A stretch of DNA of 64,000 nt from Halorientalis sp. IM1011 (GCF_001989615.1 NZ_CP019067.1:2852001-2916000), one strand, 5' to 3'; shown: positions 1-8,704, counted from the first letter of the stretch. Program-made: numbers and translations. The notes: a model not told the origin generated them from the sequence alone.

Positions 1-1
1 G

Positions 2-709
2 ACGCGGGACCTGGCGCTCGACCGGCCGGGGAACTACAGCGACGCCGCGGCGGTGATGCTGCGCACCGGCGAGCAACCGCCGATCACGATGGGCGCGAGT
101 GGCCAGCCCGTCGACATCTGGTACTGGCGGGCCAGCTGGCAGTACGCGAACGACAGCGCTGAGGGGGCGGGCGACATGTACAGCTACCCCCACCCGGACA
201 ACGAGACCCGACCCGGAACTGCGGCCGGGAACCCGATTTCGCAGGCCACCTACGACGACTTCGGCCAGAACTACTACGCGAAGGGCTTCGGCTCGCTGAG
301 TGACGCGCCGACGCAGACCGTGCGGGCGAACGGCGAGCGGACCGAGGACGGCTGGCAGGTCGTGTTCGTCCGCGAGCGCGACACCGAGGGTCAGTACGAC
401 GCGACGTTCGGCACGGACGAACCCGTCTACCTCGCCTGGGCGGTCTGGAACGGGAGCGCCGACGAGGTCAACGGCAAGAAGTCGGTCTCGCTGGAGTTCA
501 CGAAGCTGACGAGCGACGGCTCGCAACTCGTCGCCGCGGACAGCGGCCCCGGCGACGGGACGCCCACGCCGACGGAGAACGCCACGACGACTACCGGGAG
601 CGGTGACGGCCTGCTCGGCGGTGACCTCGGCAGCTACCTCGTGATGCTCGTGCTGGCGACCGGCCTCGCGTGGCTGTACAGTTACCGGAAGTTCGGAGGT
701 GAACAATGA
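2..709 (+). CDS. Haem-binding (ethylbenzene dehydrogenase-type) subunit of a respiratory molybdoenzyme, 5'-truncated
   Basis: The frame is open to the first base, so only the last ~235 residues are visible. They resemble the EB_dh haem-b domain, the gamma subunit of type II DMSO-reductase-family enzymes (nitrate, chlorate and selenate reductases, ethylbenzene dehydrogenase). The typical segments are PVDIWYWRASWQ, GWQVVFVRERD and a late AVWNGS..VNGKKSVS. A Thr/Pro-rich linker and one C-terminal membrane helix (SYLVMLVLATGLAWLY) with a basic tail suggest an externally placed, membrane-anchored subunit. Its stop overlaps the next ATG (ATGA), so the two are translationally coupled. Haloarchaeal nitrate reductase clusters carry such a subunit, but the catalytic genes lie outside the window, so the substrate is open. 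Confidence 0.75.
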   Translation, partial: TRDLALDRPGNYSDAAAVMLRTGEQPPITMGASGQPVDIWYWRASWQYANDSAEGAGDMYSYPHPDNETRPGTAAGNPISQATYDDFGQNYYAKGFGSLSDAPTQTVRANGERTEDGWQVVFVRERDTEGQYDATFGTDEPVYLAWAVWNGSADEVNGKKSVSLEFTKLTSDGSQLVAADSGPGDGTPTPTENATTTTGSGDGLLGGDLGSYLVMLVLATGLAWLYSYRKFGGEQ

Positions 710-1656
710 CCGACTTCGCGATGGAGAGCGCCCGCGGTCGGGCGCTGGACGACGGTGACGGATCGATCTCCGAGGCGCGGCTCCGTACCGCCCTCTCGGA
801 CGAGGACGCCGGGACACGCCGCGACGCGGCCCTCGCGCTACTCGACCGCGCGCGGGACACCGGCGTCGCCGACGAGACCCGGAAGGCGCTGGCGGCTGGC
901 GCACGTACCGACGACGACCCGGACGTCCGCCAGTTCGCCGTCGAGGCGCTGGGCGCGGCCGGCGGACCGGTCTCGGCGCTTGCGGCCGCGCTCTCGGACG
1001 ACGACGAGTGGGTCCGCGCCGAGGCGGTCGTCGCCCTCTCCCGCGTCGAGGGGGACGTTTCCGAGCCGATCCGGACGGCGGCCGACGACGACAGCGGCTG
1101 GGTCCGACGCAACGCGGTCATCGCGCTGGGCAAGCGCGAGGCCGCGAGCTGGGACCTGCTCGCCGACCGGCTCAAGAACGACCCGCACCCGCCGGTCCGG
1201 GAGTACGCGGCGGCGTTCCTCCCGGGGTACGCCGACGCGGCCGGCGACGAGGACGCCGTGCGACTGCTGGCGGCCGTGCTGGCCCGCGACCAGAACGCCT
1301 TCGTCCGCGCGAAGGCCGCCGTCTCGCTGGGTGACTTCGGGACCGACCGTGCCCAGCAGGCACTGGAGGAACAGGGCCTGCAGGACCGATCGGACGACGT
1401 GCAGCGGGCCGCGAAGCGCGCGCTGGCCCGCGCCCGCGGCGAGGACCCCGACGACGTCGACGTGTCGGACTGCGGCCCGGACGTGCCAGGTGGCGAACTG
1501 GCCCCGGACGGGACCAGCACCCACCCGGACGTACCGGGACAGGGCGGATCGAGCGGACGACAGCCGAGCGGCCCCGGCCCGTCTCCCTCGCGCGAGGGAA
1601 TGGGCGGTTCGAACCGGCCGCGCCCGAACGACGGCCCGGGAGGGCCGGGCTACTGA
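706..1656 (+). CDS. HEAT-repeat (PBS-lyase-like) protein of the molybdoenzyme operon
   Basis: A protein of 316 aa made of ~30-residue alpha-helical repeats. The recurring pattern is D-x-D-x-x-V-R-x-x-A-x-x-A-L (for example DPDVRQFAVEALG, DEWVRAEAVVALS, SGWVRRNAVIALG, NAFVRAKAAVSLG), spanning about residues 25-240. The last ~70 residues are a Pro/Gly-rich disordered tail. HEAT repeats are protein-binding scaffolds. Four-base overlap with the haem subunit upstream and an 10-nt gap to the next gene place it in the same transcript. A role in assembling or holding the molybdoenzyme is inferred from context only. No enzymatic residues are recognised. Confidence 0.8.
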   Translation: MTDFAMESARGRALDDGDGSISEARLRTALSDEDAGTRRDAALALLDRARDTGVADETRKALAAGARTDDDPDVRQFAVEALGAAGGPVSALAAALSDDDEWVRAEAVVALSRVEGDVSEPIRTAADDDSGWVRRNAVIALGKREAASWDLLADRLKNDPHPPVREYAAAFLPGYADAAGDEDAVRLLAAVLARDQNAFVRAKAAVSLGDFGTDRAQQALEEQGLQDRSDDVQRAAKRALARARGEDPDDVDVSDCGPDVPGGELAPDGTSTHPDVPGQGGSSGRQPSGPGPSPSREGMGGSNRPRPNDGPGGPGY

Positions 1657-1666
1657 GGGGATACCC

Positions 1667-2224
1667 ATGACCGACACGGACACCAGCACCGACGAATCGC
1701 TCGCGGTATCGATCCCGGACGAACACGCCGGCGCGTTCGTCGCCGAGGTCTTCGAGGACGCCGAGCGCTCGACGACGTGGGAGGATGCCGTCGACGCGAT
1801 GGTCGCCCCCTCGGCGCGCGACGCCTGGGAGGAACTCTCCCCGAAGGAGCAGGTGATCGAGGTCCTGCAGAAGGCCGACGAGTACGACGAGCGCGCGGCC
1901 GAGCTACTCGAAGACGTGCCGCTCCGCGGGAGCGACCCCTCGCCGGAGACCCGGGAGACCTTCGAGGACGCGCTGCGGATCCGTCGCAACGCCGACGTGT
2001 TGCGCGACGGCATCGCCGACGCGTACGCGTCGGGGGTGATCGACGGCGACGAACTGGAGGCGGCCGTCGAGGCGGTCGGGTACGACACCGAGACCATCGC
2101 CCGCCGCGAAGACGTGCTGGAGGACGTGGCCAGCGTCTACGAACTCGACTTCCGGCCCTACGGCGGCACGCTCATCCAGGAGGAGGGCGACGGCGCGGGG
2201 ACGACCGAGGCCGACGCGTGGTAG
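1667..2224 (+). CDS. Small acidic protein at the end of the molybdoenzyme operon, unknown function
   Basis: An acidic, helix-rich soluble protein of 185 aa. It has no signal peptide, membrane segment or recognised motif. The ATG at 1667 follows the previous stop by 10 nt. In this frame the open reading extends far upstream, but that part is a shadow of the HEAT gene. Its position after a haem subunit and a HEAT protein suggests an accessory or chaperone role. It does not show clear NarJ/TorD-family features by eye, so no function is assigned. Confidence 0.7.
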   Translation: MTDTDTSTDESLAVSIPDEHAGAFVAEVFEDAERSTTWEDAVDAMVAPSARDAWEELSPKEQVIEVLQKADEYDERAAELLEDVPLRGSDPSPETRETFEDALRIRRNADVLRDGIADAYASGVIDGDELEAAVEAVGYDTETIARREDVLEDVASVYELDFRPYGGTLIQEEGDGAGTTEADAW

Positions 2225-2244
2225 GCTGCCTGAGGCCCGGTAGC

Positions 2245-2766
2245 TTACCCCGCGACAGCGTCCACGACTCGCTCGCCGCCGAGGTGGACGAGGTACAGCA
2301 GCGTGACGGAGACGGCGATGAACGCCGCGTCTTCGACCGTCGAGAGCAGACCGAGCGAGACGATCAGCGTCGTCGCACAGGCCGGCGCGTGTTCGGTCCC
2401 GGTCGCGCGCATCCCCGCCGTCGTCAGCACGACCGAGACGACGGCGCTCGTGATGAGACGGAACTGCCCTGCGGAGTAGGCGGGTTCGGCCGGGACGATG
2501 GCGAGCCCGCTGGCGATGGTGTGGTAGGCGATCAGCCCGGCGACGATGCCGATCAGGTGGCCGCCGATCACGCGCCGCCCTGTCTGGATCTCGGTGTGGA
2601 CCGTCGCGAGCAGGTACGCGGTCGGGCCGAGGCTGGGGAAGACGAACGCCTCGCCGGTCACCCACGCCAGCGTGCCGGTCACGACGAGCAAGACGCCGGC
2701 GTAGCCGGCATCGACGAGTGGTCGTGCGCGCGTGAACGCGGCCCAGCCGAACGACGACTCCTGCAT
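2245..2766 (-). CDS. HPP-family integral membrane protein
   Basis: A 173-aa protein of mostly hydrophobic sequence with about five membrane helices. The motif FVFPSLGPTAYLLATV near residues 42-57 is characteristic of HPP-family proteins, in a variant where the HPP triplet is not kept, and a GGHLIG segment follows. Some HPP proteins of cyanobacteria and chloroplasts are implicated in nitrite transport. The gene converges on the molybdoenzyme operon with a 20-nt gap. If that operon is a nitrate reductase, nitrite movement would be a plausible job, but this is inference. The single ATG at 2766 gives the usual family length. Confidence 0.75.
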   Translation of the reverse strand: MQESSFGWAAFTRARPLVDAGYAGVLLVVTGTLAWVTGEAFVFPSLGPTAYLLATVHTEIQTGRRVIGGHLIGIVAGLIAYHTIASGLAIVPAEPAYSAGQFRLITSAVVSVVLTTAGMRATGTEHAPACATTLIVSLGLLSTVEDAAFIAVSVTLLYLVHLGGERVVDAVAG

Positions 2767-2868
2767 CCGTCGCCCACTGGCCGGTTCAGGGGTTTATGGC
2801 TGACGAATCGAGCGGGTGAAAACTGGCCGGACGGTCGGTTCGGAACGTCGCTCCCGCGAGTCGCGCCG

Positions 2869-3822
2869 TCACTCGTCCAGCACGATGTCGGCGAACTCGG
2901 GTGCCCCGTTCTCGTACTCTGGGGACTCGTCGGAGTCGCGGAACCGTCGGACGCTCTCGACGACCTCCGTGACGTCGGCGGCGTGTGCGATCCCGTCGAT
3001 GCTCTTTTGCTCCGCTTCCTCTGCGAGTGCCTCCTGGAACGGCAGGAACGGGTAGATCACGCAGGGGGTGCCCGCGACGACCGTGTCCGCGATCGAGGAG
3101 AAGCCGGTACAGACGACCACGTCTGCGGCCCCCGTGTATGGCGTCATCGCCGGCGTGATGTCCCAGTCGTCGTCGGTGACCGACCGGACGTGCAACCCGT
3201 CGGCTTCGAGGCGCTCCCGAATCTCGTCGAAGTTCTCCCCGTGCGTGCCGGGGTTGATGAGCACGTCGAAGGGTTCGACCTCCTCCTCCACCTTGCCCTC
3301 CTGCGCGAGTGGGCCGACCCGGGTGATACCCTCGGGATCCGGCTCGTCGGCCCACAACGACGTGACGATGATCCCCTCCGCGAACTGCAGTGAGATCTTG
3401 TTGTATATCGCCAGCGGTCCCCGCCAGACCGGGTCCAGCAGGTCCTCCGTCAGGTGGTCGATCCGGTAGAACTCGATGCCCAGTTTGGCCGCCGCCAGCC
3501 CCGCGAACACGTCGTCGGTGATCAGCGTGTCCGGGTCCTCCGTCTCGAGCCACTGATAGACCTCTTTCATCCGCTTGGCCGCGGAGGGGACCAGATCGAA
3601 CGCCGTGTGTTCCAGAAACTCGACGGGGGTACTCCCCTCGACCGTCACCGTGGTGAGGCCGGGGTGGTCGAAGCCGTTGATCTCGACGAACTTCTTGCCC
3701 TTCCCGCCGCCGGCCATCGCGACGTCGACGCCGCGGGACTGGAGTTCCTTCGCGACCGGGATGGCCCTGGCCGCGTGGCCCGCGCCGTCACACCAGTAGA
3801 CTATCGCGACTTTCTCCGTCAT
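2869..3822 (-). CDS. GT-B-fold glycosyltransferase (MurG/UDP-glycosyltransferase-like)
   Basis: 317 aa from the ATG at 3822; the frame is open further upstream, but that extension overlaps the divergent gene and lacks coding character. The N-terminal GT-B motif YWCDGAGHAARAIPVAKEL (about residues 9-27) and the C-terminal donor-binding region VVCTGFSSIADTVVAGTPCV followed by FQEALAEE (about 240-270) fit glycosyltransferase family 28-like enzymes that use a nucleotide sugar. It is divergent from a phosphatase/sulfatase-fold enzyme (99-nt intergenic region), with a flippase-like gene next. This suggests envelope glycolipid or polysaccharide work. Donor and acceptor are unknown. Confidence 0.78.
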   Translation of the reverse strand: MTEKVAIVYWCDGAGHAARAIPVAKELQSRGVDVAMAGGGKGKKFVEINGFDHPGLTTVTVEGSTPVEFLEHTAFDLVPSAAKRMKEVYQWLETEDPDTLITDDVFAGLAAAKLGIEFYRIDHLTEDLLDPVWRGPLAIYNKISLQFAEGIIVTSLWADEPDPEGITRVGPLAQEGKVEEEVEPFDVLINPGTHGENFDEIRERLEADGLHVRSVTDDDWDITPAMTPYTGAADVVVCTGFSSIADTVVAGTPCVIYPFLPFQEALAEEAEQKSIDGIAHAADVTEVVESVRRFRDSDESPEYENGAPEFADIVLDE

Positions 3823-3921
3823 ACCCCCCACAAGACCCCTGTCGGATAAATCGCATGTGGTTCCGATCGGGCGGCCGATAGAAGTCACAGTTACTAATAC
3901 GCCCCCGACGTGGGATCCGCC

Positions 3922-5286
3922 ATGGAAGACGTCGCTACGGGGACGAAAAACGTCGTGTTCCTCGTTCTGGACTCGCTGCGGAAGGATCGGACCTCCGTCT
4001 ACAACGAGGACGTCGACTTCACGGGCCACATGCAGGAACTCGCGGACTCGGGCGTCGTCTTCGATGACGCCGTCACGCAGGCCCCGTGGACGCTCCCGTC
4101 GCACGCGTCGATGTTCACCGGCGAGTACCCGTGGGATCACGGGACGACTCACGCCAGAAGCTACTTCGACGGCCGGGACACGTTCGTCACGGCGTTCGCC
4201 GACGCGGGGTACTCGACCGCGGCCATCACCCCGAACGTCTGGATCACGCCCCACAAGGGCATGACCGACGACTTCGATCACGTCGAGAACTTCCTCGGGA
4301 AGGCCGACAATCCGGTGAGCGTCAAACTCTCGCGGCTCGGGGCGAAGCTGTTCGACACACTCGGCGATGGTACGCGTCGCGTGCTGGGCCGCCAGCTCGA
4401 CCGCATCTTCAGGCTGTTCGGCGTCGACGACTCGACGAAATCCGAGGAGACCGTGGGGGCGGTCGAGGAGTACCTCGACGCCCGGGGCGCGGACGGGGAG
4501 GACTTCTTCCTCTACGTCAATCTGATGGAACCACACGAACCGTACCATCCCCCGACGTCCTACAAGGATCGCCACGGCGTGACCGACGAGTCGGCGATTC
4601 CCCACCGGCAGAAGGACATGTTCACGAAGGAGGACATCGACTTCGACGAGCTCCGGAAGGTCTACGACGCCTCCGTGGACTACACGGACGACCTCGTGGG
4701 GCGGATCACCGACGCGCTCGAAGCCAACGACCTCGACGAGGACACCGTCGTGGTGGTGCTATCCGACCACGGGCAGGCCCTCGGCGAGGACGGCGAACAG
4801 TTCGGCCACCAGTTCACCGTCTCCGAACCGGTCGTGAACACGGTGTTACTGGTCGACCACCCGGATCTCGATCCGGACCGCGAGGACCGACCGATCGAAC
4901 TCCGGCGGCTCCACGACCTGGTGCCCTACTACGCCGGCATCGCGGACCGTCCCGAGGGGGTTTTCAGTGAGACGGTAAAAGGCGGCATCGAGTACCCCGA
5001 GAACTTCACGGGCTACATCCCGCGGGACCGCTGGGACGAGTACTACCGGAAGCTCAGGTACGCCAAACGCGACGGGCGGAAAGTCGTCAAGTCGGTCGGC
5101 GAGGACGGCGACGCGCACTACGACGCCTACGACCTCACGACCGACACCGAAATTCCGGTTCCGGACGACCTCAGAGCAGCGGTCGACGAGATCGGATCGG
5201 CCGAGACCGCCGGCGAGGACGGCGACCCCGACCACGAGATGGACGAGGAAGTCGAAAAACGGCTCGAAGAACTGGGCTACAAGTAA
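3922..5286 (+). CDS. Sulfatase/alkaline-phosphatase-superfamily hydrolase or transferase with Thr at the nucleophile position
   Basis: 454 aa from ATG 3922 (a GTG at 3910 is less likely). Metal-site motifs of the superfamily are present: VVFLVLDSLRKD (Asp17) and VVVLSDHGQALGEDGEQFGH (about 280-300). The active-site segment reads T-L-P-S-H-A-S-M-F-T-G with Thr57 where sulfatases have the Cys or Ser of C-x-P-S-R. Cys/Ser is needed for formylglycine, so a classical sulfatase is doubtful. Thr nucleophiles are known in phosphoethanolamine and phosphoglycerol transferases of this fold. No signal peptide or membrane anchor is visible, so it appears cytoplasmic. Neighbours are a glycosyltransferase and a flippase-like protein. 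Confidence 0.8.
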   Translation: MEDVATGTKNVVFLVLDSLRKDRTSVYNEDVDFTGHMQELADSGVVFDDAVTQAPWTLPSHASMFTGEYPWDHGTTHARSYFDGRDTFVTAFADAGYSTAAITPNVWITPHKGMTDDFDHVENFLGKADNPVSVKLSRLGAKLFDTLGDGTRRVLGRQLDRIFRLFGVDDSTKSEETVGAVEEYLDARGADGEDFFLYVNLMEPHEPYHPPTSYKDRHGVTDESAIPHRQKDMFTKEDIDFDELRKVYDASVDYTDDLVGRITDALEANDLDEDTVVVVLSDHGQALGEDGEQFGHQFTVSEPVVNTVLLVDHPDLDPDREDRPIELRRLHDLVPYYAGIADRPEGVFSETVKGGIEYPENFTGYIPRDRWDEYYRKLRYAKRDGRKVVKSVGEDGDAHYDAYDLTTDTEIPVPDDLRAAVDEIGSAETAGEDGDPDHEMDEEVEKRLEELGYK

Positions 5287-5463
5287 CCTATACCGGGACA
5301 TGCACGGACCCACACAGCCGACCGAACCGCGCCCACGAGAGCGTCACCCTCCCGAGAGCCGCTGGAACTCGCTCGGAACGGGGTCGGGACGCGGACCCGT
5401 CACCAACCGACGGGAGACCCGTCGGGGACCGAACCCGTCGGCGGAGACCATGGAGGGGTGTCG

Positions 5464-6489
5464 ATGCGACTCCCGATAACCATCGGCTGGAAGGGGGCGG
5501 CCTGGTTCGGCGTCACTGGCCTCCTGTTCGCCATACTGCTCTATCTGGCGGACCTCGGCAAGTTCCTGTCGTCGATCGGTCGGGCCGATCCCGTGCTGTT
5601 CACCATCGCAGTCGTCGTCGGGTTCTCGTCGTTGCTGGTCTGGGCACTGGTCTGGCACCGGTACTTCCGGCGGATGGAGATCGACACGACGCTCTCACGA
5701 ACCGTCCGAATGTTCCTCACGGGGCACTTCCTGAACTCGATCACCCCGCTCGGACAGTTCGGCGGGGAGCCGATCATGGCCTACATCGTCTCCGACAACA
5801 CCGACACCGACTACGAGACGTCGCTCGCGTGTGTCGTCTCGGCCGACATCCTGAACGCCACGCCCTTCTTCACGTTCACGCTCGGCGGGCTCCTCTATCT
5901 CGCCGTGTTCGGGTCGATAGAGGGATTGCTCGTCGATATCGCGATCCTCTCGGTCCTGATCGTCCTCGCCGGCGGGCTCGTGGCGTACCTGCTGTGGTCG
6001 GAGAACGGCGTGCTCGGAGCCGCCGTGAACCGACTCCTGACCGCCGTCGGGAGCCGGTTCGATCGCGCCGAATCCTTCGTCCGGTCGTTGAAAGAGCGCG
6101 TCGACCGGATCGAGGAGGCGTTTCAGGAGGCCGGGAGCGATCCCCGCTTCCTGCTGACGACCGCCGGCGTCTCTCACCTCGCGATCGTCGCACAGATCGT
6201 CTCGCTGTACTTCGTCTTCCTGTCGATCGGTCTCGAACCCGACTTCGTCCCGCTGTACCTCATCGTGAACCTCTCTGTGCTCGCCACCCTGTCACCGACG
6301 CCCGGCGGATCGGGGACCTACGAGGTGGCCTTTTCGGCGCTGGTGACGCTGTTTTTCCCGGTCGAACTGGCGACGGCGGTGACGGCCGCCGTGCTGTTCC
6401 GGCTGACGACCTACTGGCCCGGCCTGCTCGTCGGCTACGTGTCCATGCTGACGTTGCGGAGCCGACCGACCCCCGACGGGGCTGGATAG
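5464..6489 (+). CDS. LPG synthase/flippase-like membrane protein (UPF0104 family)
   Basis: 341 aa with about eight membrane helices and the family signature at residues ~88-100 (LNSITPLGQFGGEP) followed by late LSPTPGGSGTYEVA. These match the lysylphosphatidylglycerol synthase transmembrane domain family, whose stand-alone archaeal members are thought to move or modify lipid-linked substrates. A GGAGG Shine-Dalgarno at 5452-5456 lies 7 nt before the ATG at 5464, favouring it over the GTG at 5458. It follows the sulfatase-fold gene in the same direction, and its 3' end overlaps the convergent next gene by 55 bp. Confidence 0.8.
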   Translation: MRLPITIGWKGAAWFGVTGLLFAILLYLADLGKFLSSIGRADPVLFTIAVVVGFSSLLVWALVWHRYFRRMEIDTTLSRTVRMFLTGHFLNSITPLGQFGGEPIMAYIVSDNTDTDYETSLACVVSADILNATPFFTFTLGGLLYLAVFGSIEGLLVDIAILSVLIVLAGGLVAYLLWSENGVLGAAVNRLLTAVGSRFDRAESFVRSLKERVDRIEEAFQEAGSDPRFLLTTAGVSHLAIVAQIVSLYFVFLSIGLEPDFVPLYLIVNLSVLATLSPTPGGSGTYEVAFSALVTLFFPVELATAVTAAVLFRLTTYWPGLLVGYVSMLTLRSRPTPDGAG

Positions 6490-7301
6490 GACTCCGGCAC
6501 GCCGAACCCCGCCTCGCGCAATCGCTCGCGGCCCCCGGTGAGCCGCTCGACCCAGTCCCGTCCGGCGTCGGTGAGTGCCGTCGCGGCGTACCTGATCGGC
6601 GTTCCCCGGACCGTCCGGTCACCGAGATCGTAGGACGCCCGGGCGTAGCTATCGGCGGCCGCGGGCGCGGAGAAGTCGATGCGGTCCGGCAGCGAGACGT
6701 AGGGGAGGTCGCGCTCGACGGCCATGCTCCGGTAGACGAACGCGGCGTCCAGATCACCACGTTCGAGGACGTTCGCGAGGTCCGTCTCGGGGAGGATCCG
6801 GGACTCGGCGAGCGCGCGGTCGGCGTCGAGCGACTCCTCGTCGGCGGCCAGTCGGAGCGCCATCACCGTCCGGTAGCCCAGCGGGTCGACCGCGGGGTCG
6901 GTCCGGCCGACCGCGACCGCCGATCGCTGGACGGCCCTCGCCCAGTCCGAACGGATAGCCGCCTCGTGCGCGGAATCGGGGTTGTAGGCTACCACCAGCG
7001 CGTTCGTCGCGAACGCCGTCACCTCCGTCGCGATCCCCTCGAACAGCCGCGGGTCGGCGAGTGCGACCGCGTCCGGGTCGCGAAGGCCGTCCCTGACCAG
7101 CTGTCGCGCGGCGACGCTCCCGTGGGCCTCGACTGACGCGCCGGGAACCCCCGAGGCGACGCTCAGCAGACTCCCAGCGACCAGTGCGGACGGTTTTTGC
7201 GCTCCGTCGTGGGCCACACCGCCGTACACCGCCGTTCCGATCCCGCCCGCGACAGTCGTGGTACCCATCCCGACGAGCAAATCCCGACGTGTCAGATTCA
7301 T
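6435..7301 (-). CDS. Tat-exported molybdate/tungstate-type ABC substrate-binding protein
   Basis: A 288-aa protein. The N-terminus NLTRRDLLVGMG with the following hydrophobic stretch is a twin-arginine signal. There is no lipobox Cys, so it may be released or kept by its signal. Segments such as VTAFATNALVVAYNP, VGRTDPAVDPLGYRTVMAL and DLDAAFVYRSMA resemble the ModA/WtpA fold, where DP..DPxGYR lines the oxyanion site. No permease or ATPase gene is adjacent, so it is an orphan binding protein here. A link to the molybdoenzyme operon 4 kb away is possible but not shown. Confidence 0.72.
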   Translation of the reverse strand: MNLTRRDLLVGMGTTTVAGGIGTAVYGGVAHDGAQKPSALVAGSLLSVASGVPGASVEAHGSVAARQLVRDGLRDPDAVALADPRLFEGIATEVTAFATNALVVAYNPDSAHEAAIRSDWARAVQRSAVAVGRTDPAVDPLGYRTVMALRLAADEESLDADRALAESRILPETDLANVLERGDLDAAFVYRSMAVERDLPYVSLPDRIDFSAPAAADSYARASYDLGDRTVRGTPIRYAATALTDAGRDWVERLTGGRERLREAGFGVPESYPAPSGVGRLRNVSMDT

Positions 7302-7444
7302 CGTCTTTTCTACGGGGGGGTTGTAACTACAATCGGCAACGTTCGATCGGTTCTGTGGTCGAATATCGTTTCGGCCACGGTATAAATGTGGCCCCGAACG
7401 TCGTTCACCCAGGGGCGTTCCCGGAGGCTGGAAACGCCCTGTCG

Positions 7445-7451
7445 TTTATAT
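7445..7451 (+). promoter_or_regulatory. TATA-like box for the gene at 7477
   Basis: TTTATAT centred about 28 nt before the ATG at 7477 is the standard haloarchaeal spacing for a leaderless mRNA. A second TATA-like word (GTATAAAT) lies at about 7380-7387. A short GC-rich hairpin (ggcgttcc..ggaaacgcc) lies between the two. Confidence 0.5.
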
Positions 7452-7476
7452 TTGAGTGTCGGTCGCAGTTGGTTGT

Positions 7477-7803
7477 ATGTACGCGAGCACGACGCTCCTG
7501 GCCGCTGCGAAGGCGGTGACGCTGCTGTTCGGCGGGATACTTACGCTGCTGTCGGCCAGAGCGTATCGACGGACGGGATCGCCGGCTCTGCGTGCGCTGG
7601 CCGTCGGCATCGGACTCGTCACCGTGGGAGCCATCCTCGGCGGCGTCCTCCACCGGATACTCGGACTGACGCTGCAGACGAGCGCGACGCTCCAGAGCGT
7701 GTTCACCGCCTTCGGGTTCGGTGTCCTCCTCTACTCGCTGTACACGGAATCGCCGACGCCGTCACGCGAACGACGGTCGGGACATCGGCCCGGCGACGAC
7801 TGA
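7477..7803 (+). CDS. Small membrane protein of a haloarchaeal family found beside PadR-type regulators
   Basis: 108 aa with three hydrophobic helices (about residues 5-22, 37-57 and 67-85) and a short charged C-terminal tail. The ATG at 7477 fits the upstream TATA box; the GTG 21 nt earlier would add an unlikely leader. It converges on a PadR-like regulator 33 nt downstream. Similar small triple-helix proteins of unknown function (I believe the DUF7521 type) often sit next to winged-helix regulators in haloarchaea. No catalytic motif is visible. Confidence 0.6.
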   Translation: MYASTTLLAAAKAVTLLFGGILTLLSARAYRRTGSPALRALAVGIGLVTVGAILGGVLHRILGLTLQTSATLQSVFTAFGFGVLLYSLYTESPTPSRERRSGHRPGDD

Positions 7804-7836
7804 CCTGCCGGTCACCGAAATAAGAAGCGTCGACTG

Positions 7837-8160
7837 CTAGTCGAGCAGTTCGTCGAGGCTGTCGGCGTGGGACTGCAGGAGCGCCAGTCCGTCGGCGGTC
7901 AACGTGTATCGGTTCGTCCGCTTGTCGATCTCCCCGCGTTCGACGAGTCCGAGTTCGACGAGCTCGTCGAGGTTCGGGTAGAGGCGACCGTGGTTCACGT
8001 CGTCGTCGTATCGGTCCTCGAGGTGGCGCTTGATCGCCAGTCCGTAACTGTCCTCGTCGCTCGACTCCAGTCGTCGCAGGATGATGAGTACGTCCCGCTG
8101 GAACGCACTCAGGTCCGGGTACGTTACGTCGGTCGTGGTGCTGGATTCGCCTTCGGTCAT
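7837..8160 (-). CDS. PadR-family winged-helix transcriptional regulator
   Basis: 107 aa. The fold reads DLSAFQRDVLIILRRLE, SYGLAIKRHLED, NHGRLYPNLDELVELGLVERG and NRYTLTADGLALL. This is the PadR-like pattern of helix-turn-helix (G-x-x-I-x-x-x-L), recognition helix (G-x-L-Y-P-x-L-x-x-L) and wing (Y-x-L-T). There is no long C-terminal helix, as usual for short haloarchaeal PadR-like regulators. It probably controls the convergent small membrane gene or itself. The 195-bp AT-rich intergenic region upstream (8161-8355) holds promoters for this gene and for the divergent gene at 8356. Confidence 0.85.
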   Translation of the reverse strand: MTEGESSTTTDVTYPDLSAFQRDVLIILRRLESSDEDSYGLAIKRHLEDRYDDDVNHGRLYPNLDELVELGLVERGEIDKRTNRYTLTADGLALLQSHADSLDELLD

Positions 8161-8355
8161 CTGAGATCACTCGGCCCACCGTCACACCGCACCGCCCGTC
8201 CGCTCACTCGGGAGCGGAACCGTTCTCTATCAACAATCCTGTTTGTAGCACACTTAATTGTTACCACAACGGTCGCCAGCGAACCGCGTTCGTATATCGT
8301 GAGGCGACTGTAAAATGAAAATGAATTATACTGCTGCAGTCACTACGGTAGGACG

Positions 8356-8634
8356 ATGCAGCCGCCCCTGGCCTCCTGGATGACGCCGGTCGACCGCGAC
8401 GTGCTGGAGGTGCTCCGCAACGGAAACGAACGGGAGCTCGTTCTCACACCCGGCGTAATCGCGGCCAACACCGAGTGGAAACGACAGACCGTCCGTGAGC
8501 ACCTCCTCCAGCTATCGGACGAACGACTGGTCGCGTACCACGACGAGACGCGCGCCCTCTACCAGTTGACCGACCGCGGCCGGCGATACCTCCGTGGCGA
8601 TCTCGCAGCCGAGGCGCTCGAAGCCGACGACTGA
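8356..8634 (+). CDS. Winged-helix regulator of the PhiH1-repressor-like family
   Basis: 92 aa. The start MQPPLASWMTPVDRDVLEVL followed by TPGVIAANTEW, RQTVREHLLQL, LVAYHDETRALYQLTDRGRRYLRGDL matches small haloarchaeal winged-helix proteins named after the phiH1 virus repressor. A TATA-like AATTATACT at 8324-8332 lies about 28 nt before the ATG, so the transcript should be leaderless. The first-ATG start is kept because the provirus repressor at 43384 has the same N-terminal pattern (MRP..MNEVDDAVLEF). The target is unknown; the next gene is a membrane protein in the same direction 70 bp on. Confidence 0.75.
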   Translation: MQPPLASWMTPVDRDVLEVLRNGNERELVLTPGVIAANTEWKRQTVREHLLQLSDERLVAYHDETRALYQLTDRGRRYLRGDLAAEALEADD

Positions 8635-8704
8635 CCCGCAACAACTCGGCCGGTATCCGAAAGAAAGGAGTTCATAAGACCCTCCGGAGTATCGCCGCAC
8701 GGAC

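Noticed and set aside
755-1666. Long open frame through the HEAT gene
   Set aside because: Only its last 185 codons (from ATG 1667) code; the upstream part is Arg/Thr-rich shadow of the HEAT gene in high-GC DNA.
2869-4605. A single 578-aa protein on the minus strand
   Set aside because: The N-terminal half overlaps the phosphatase/sulfatase-fold gene and lacks any family match; the glycosyltransferase starts at ATG 3822.
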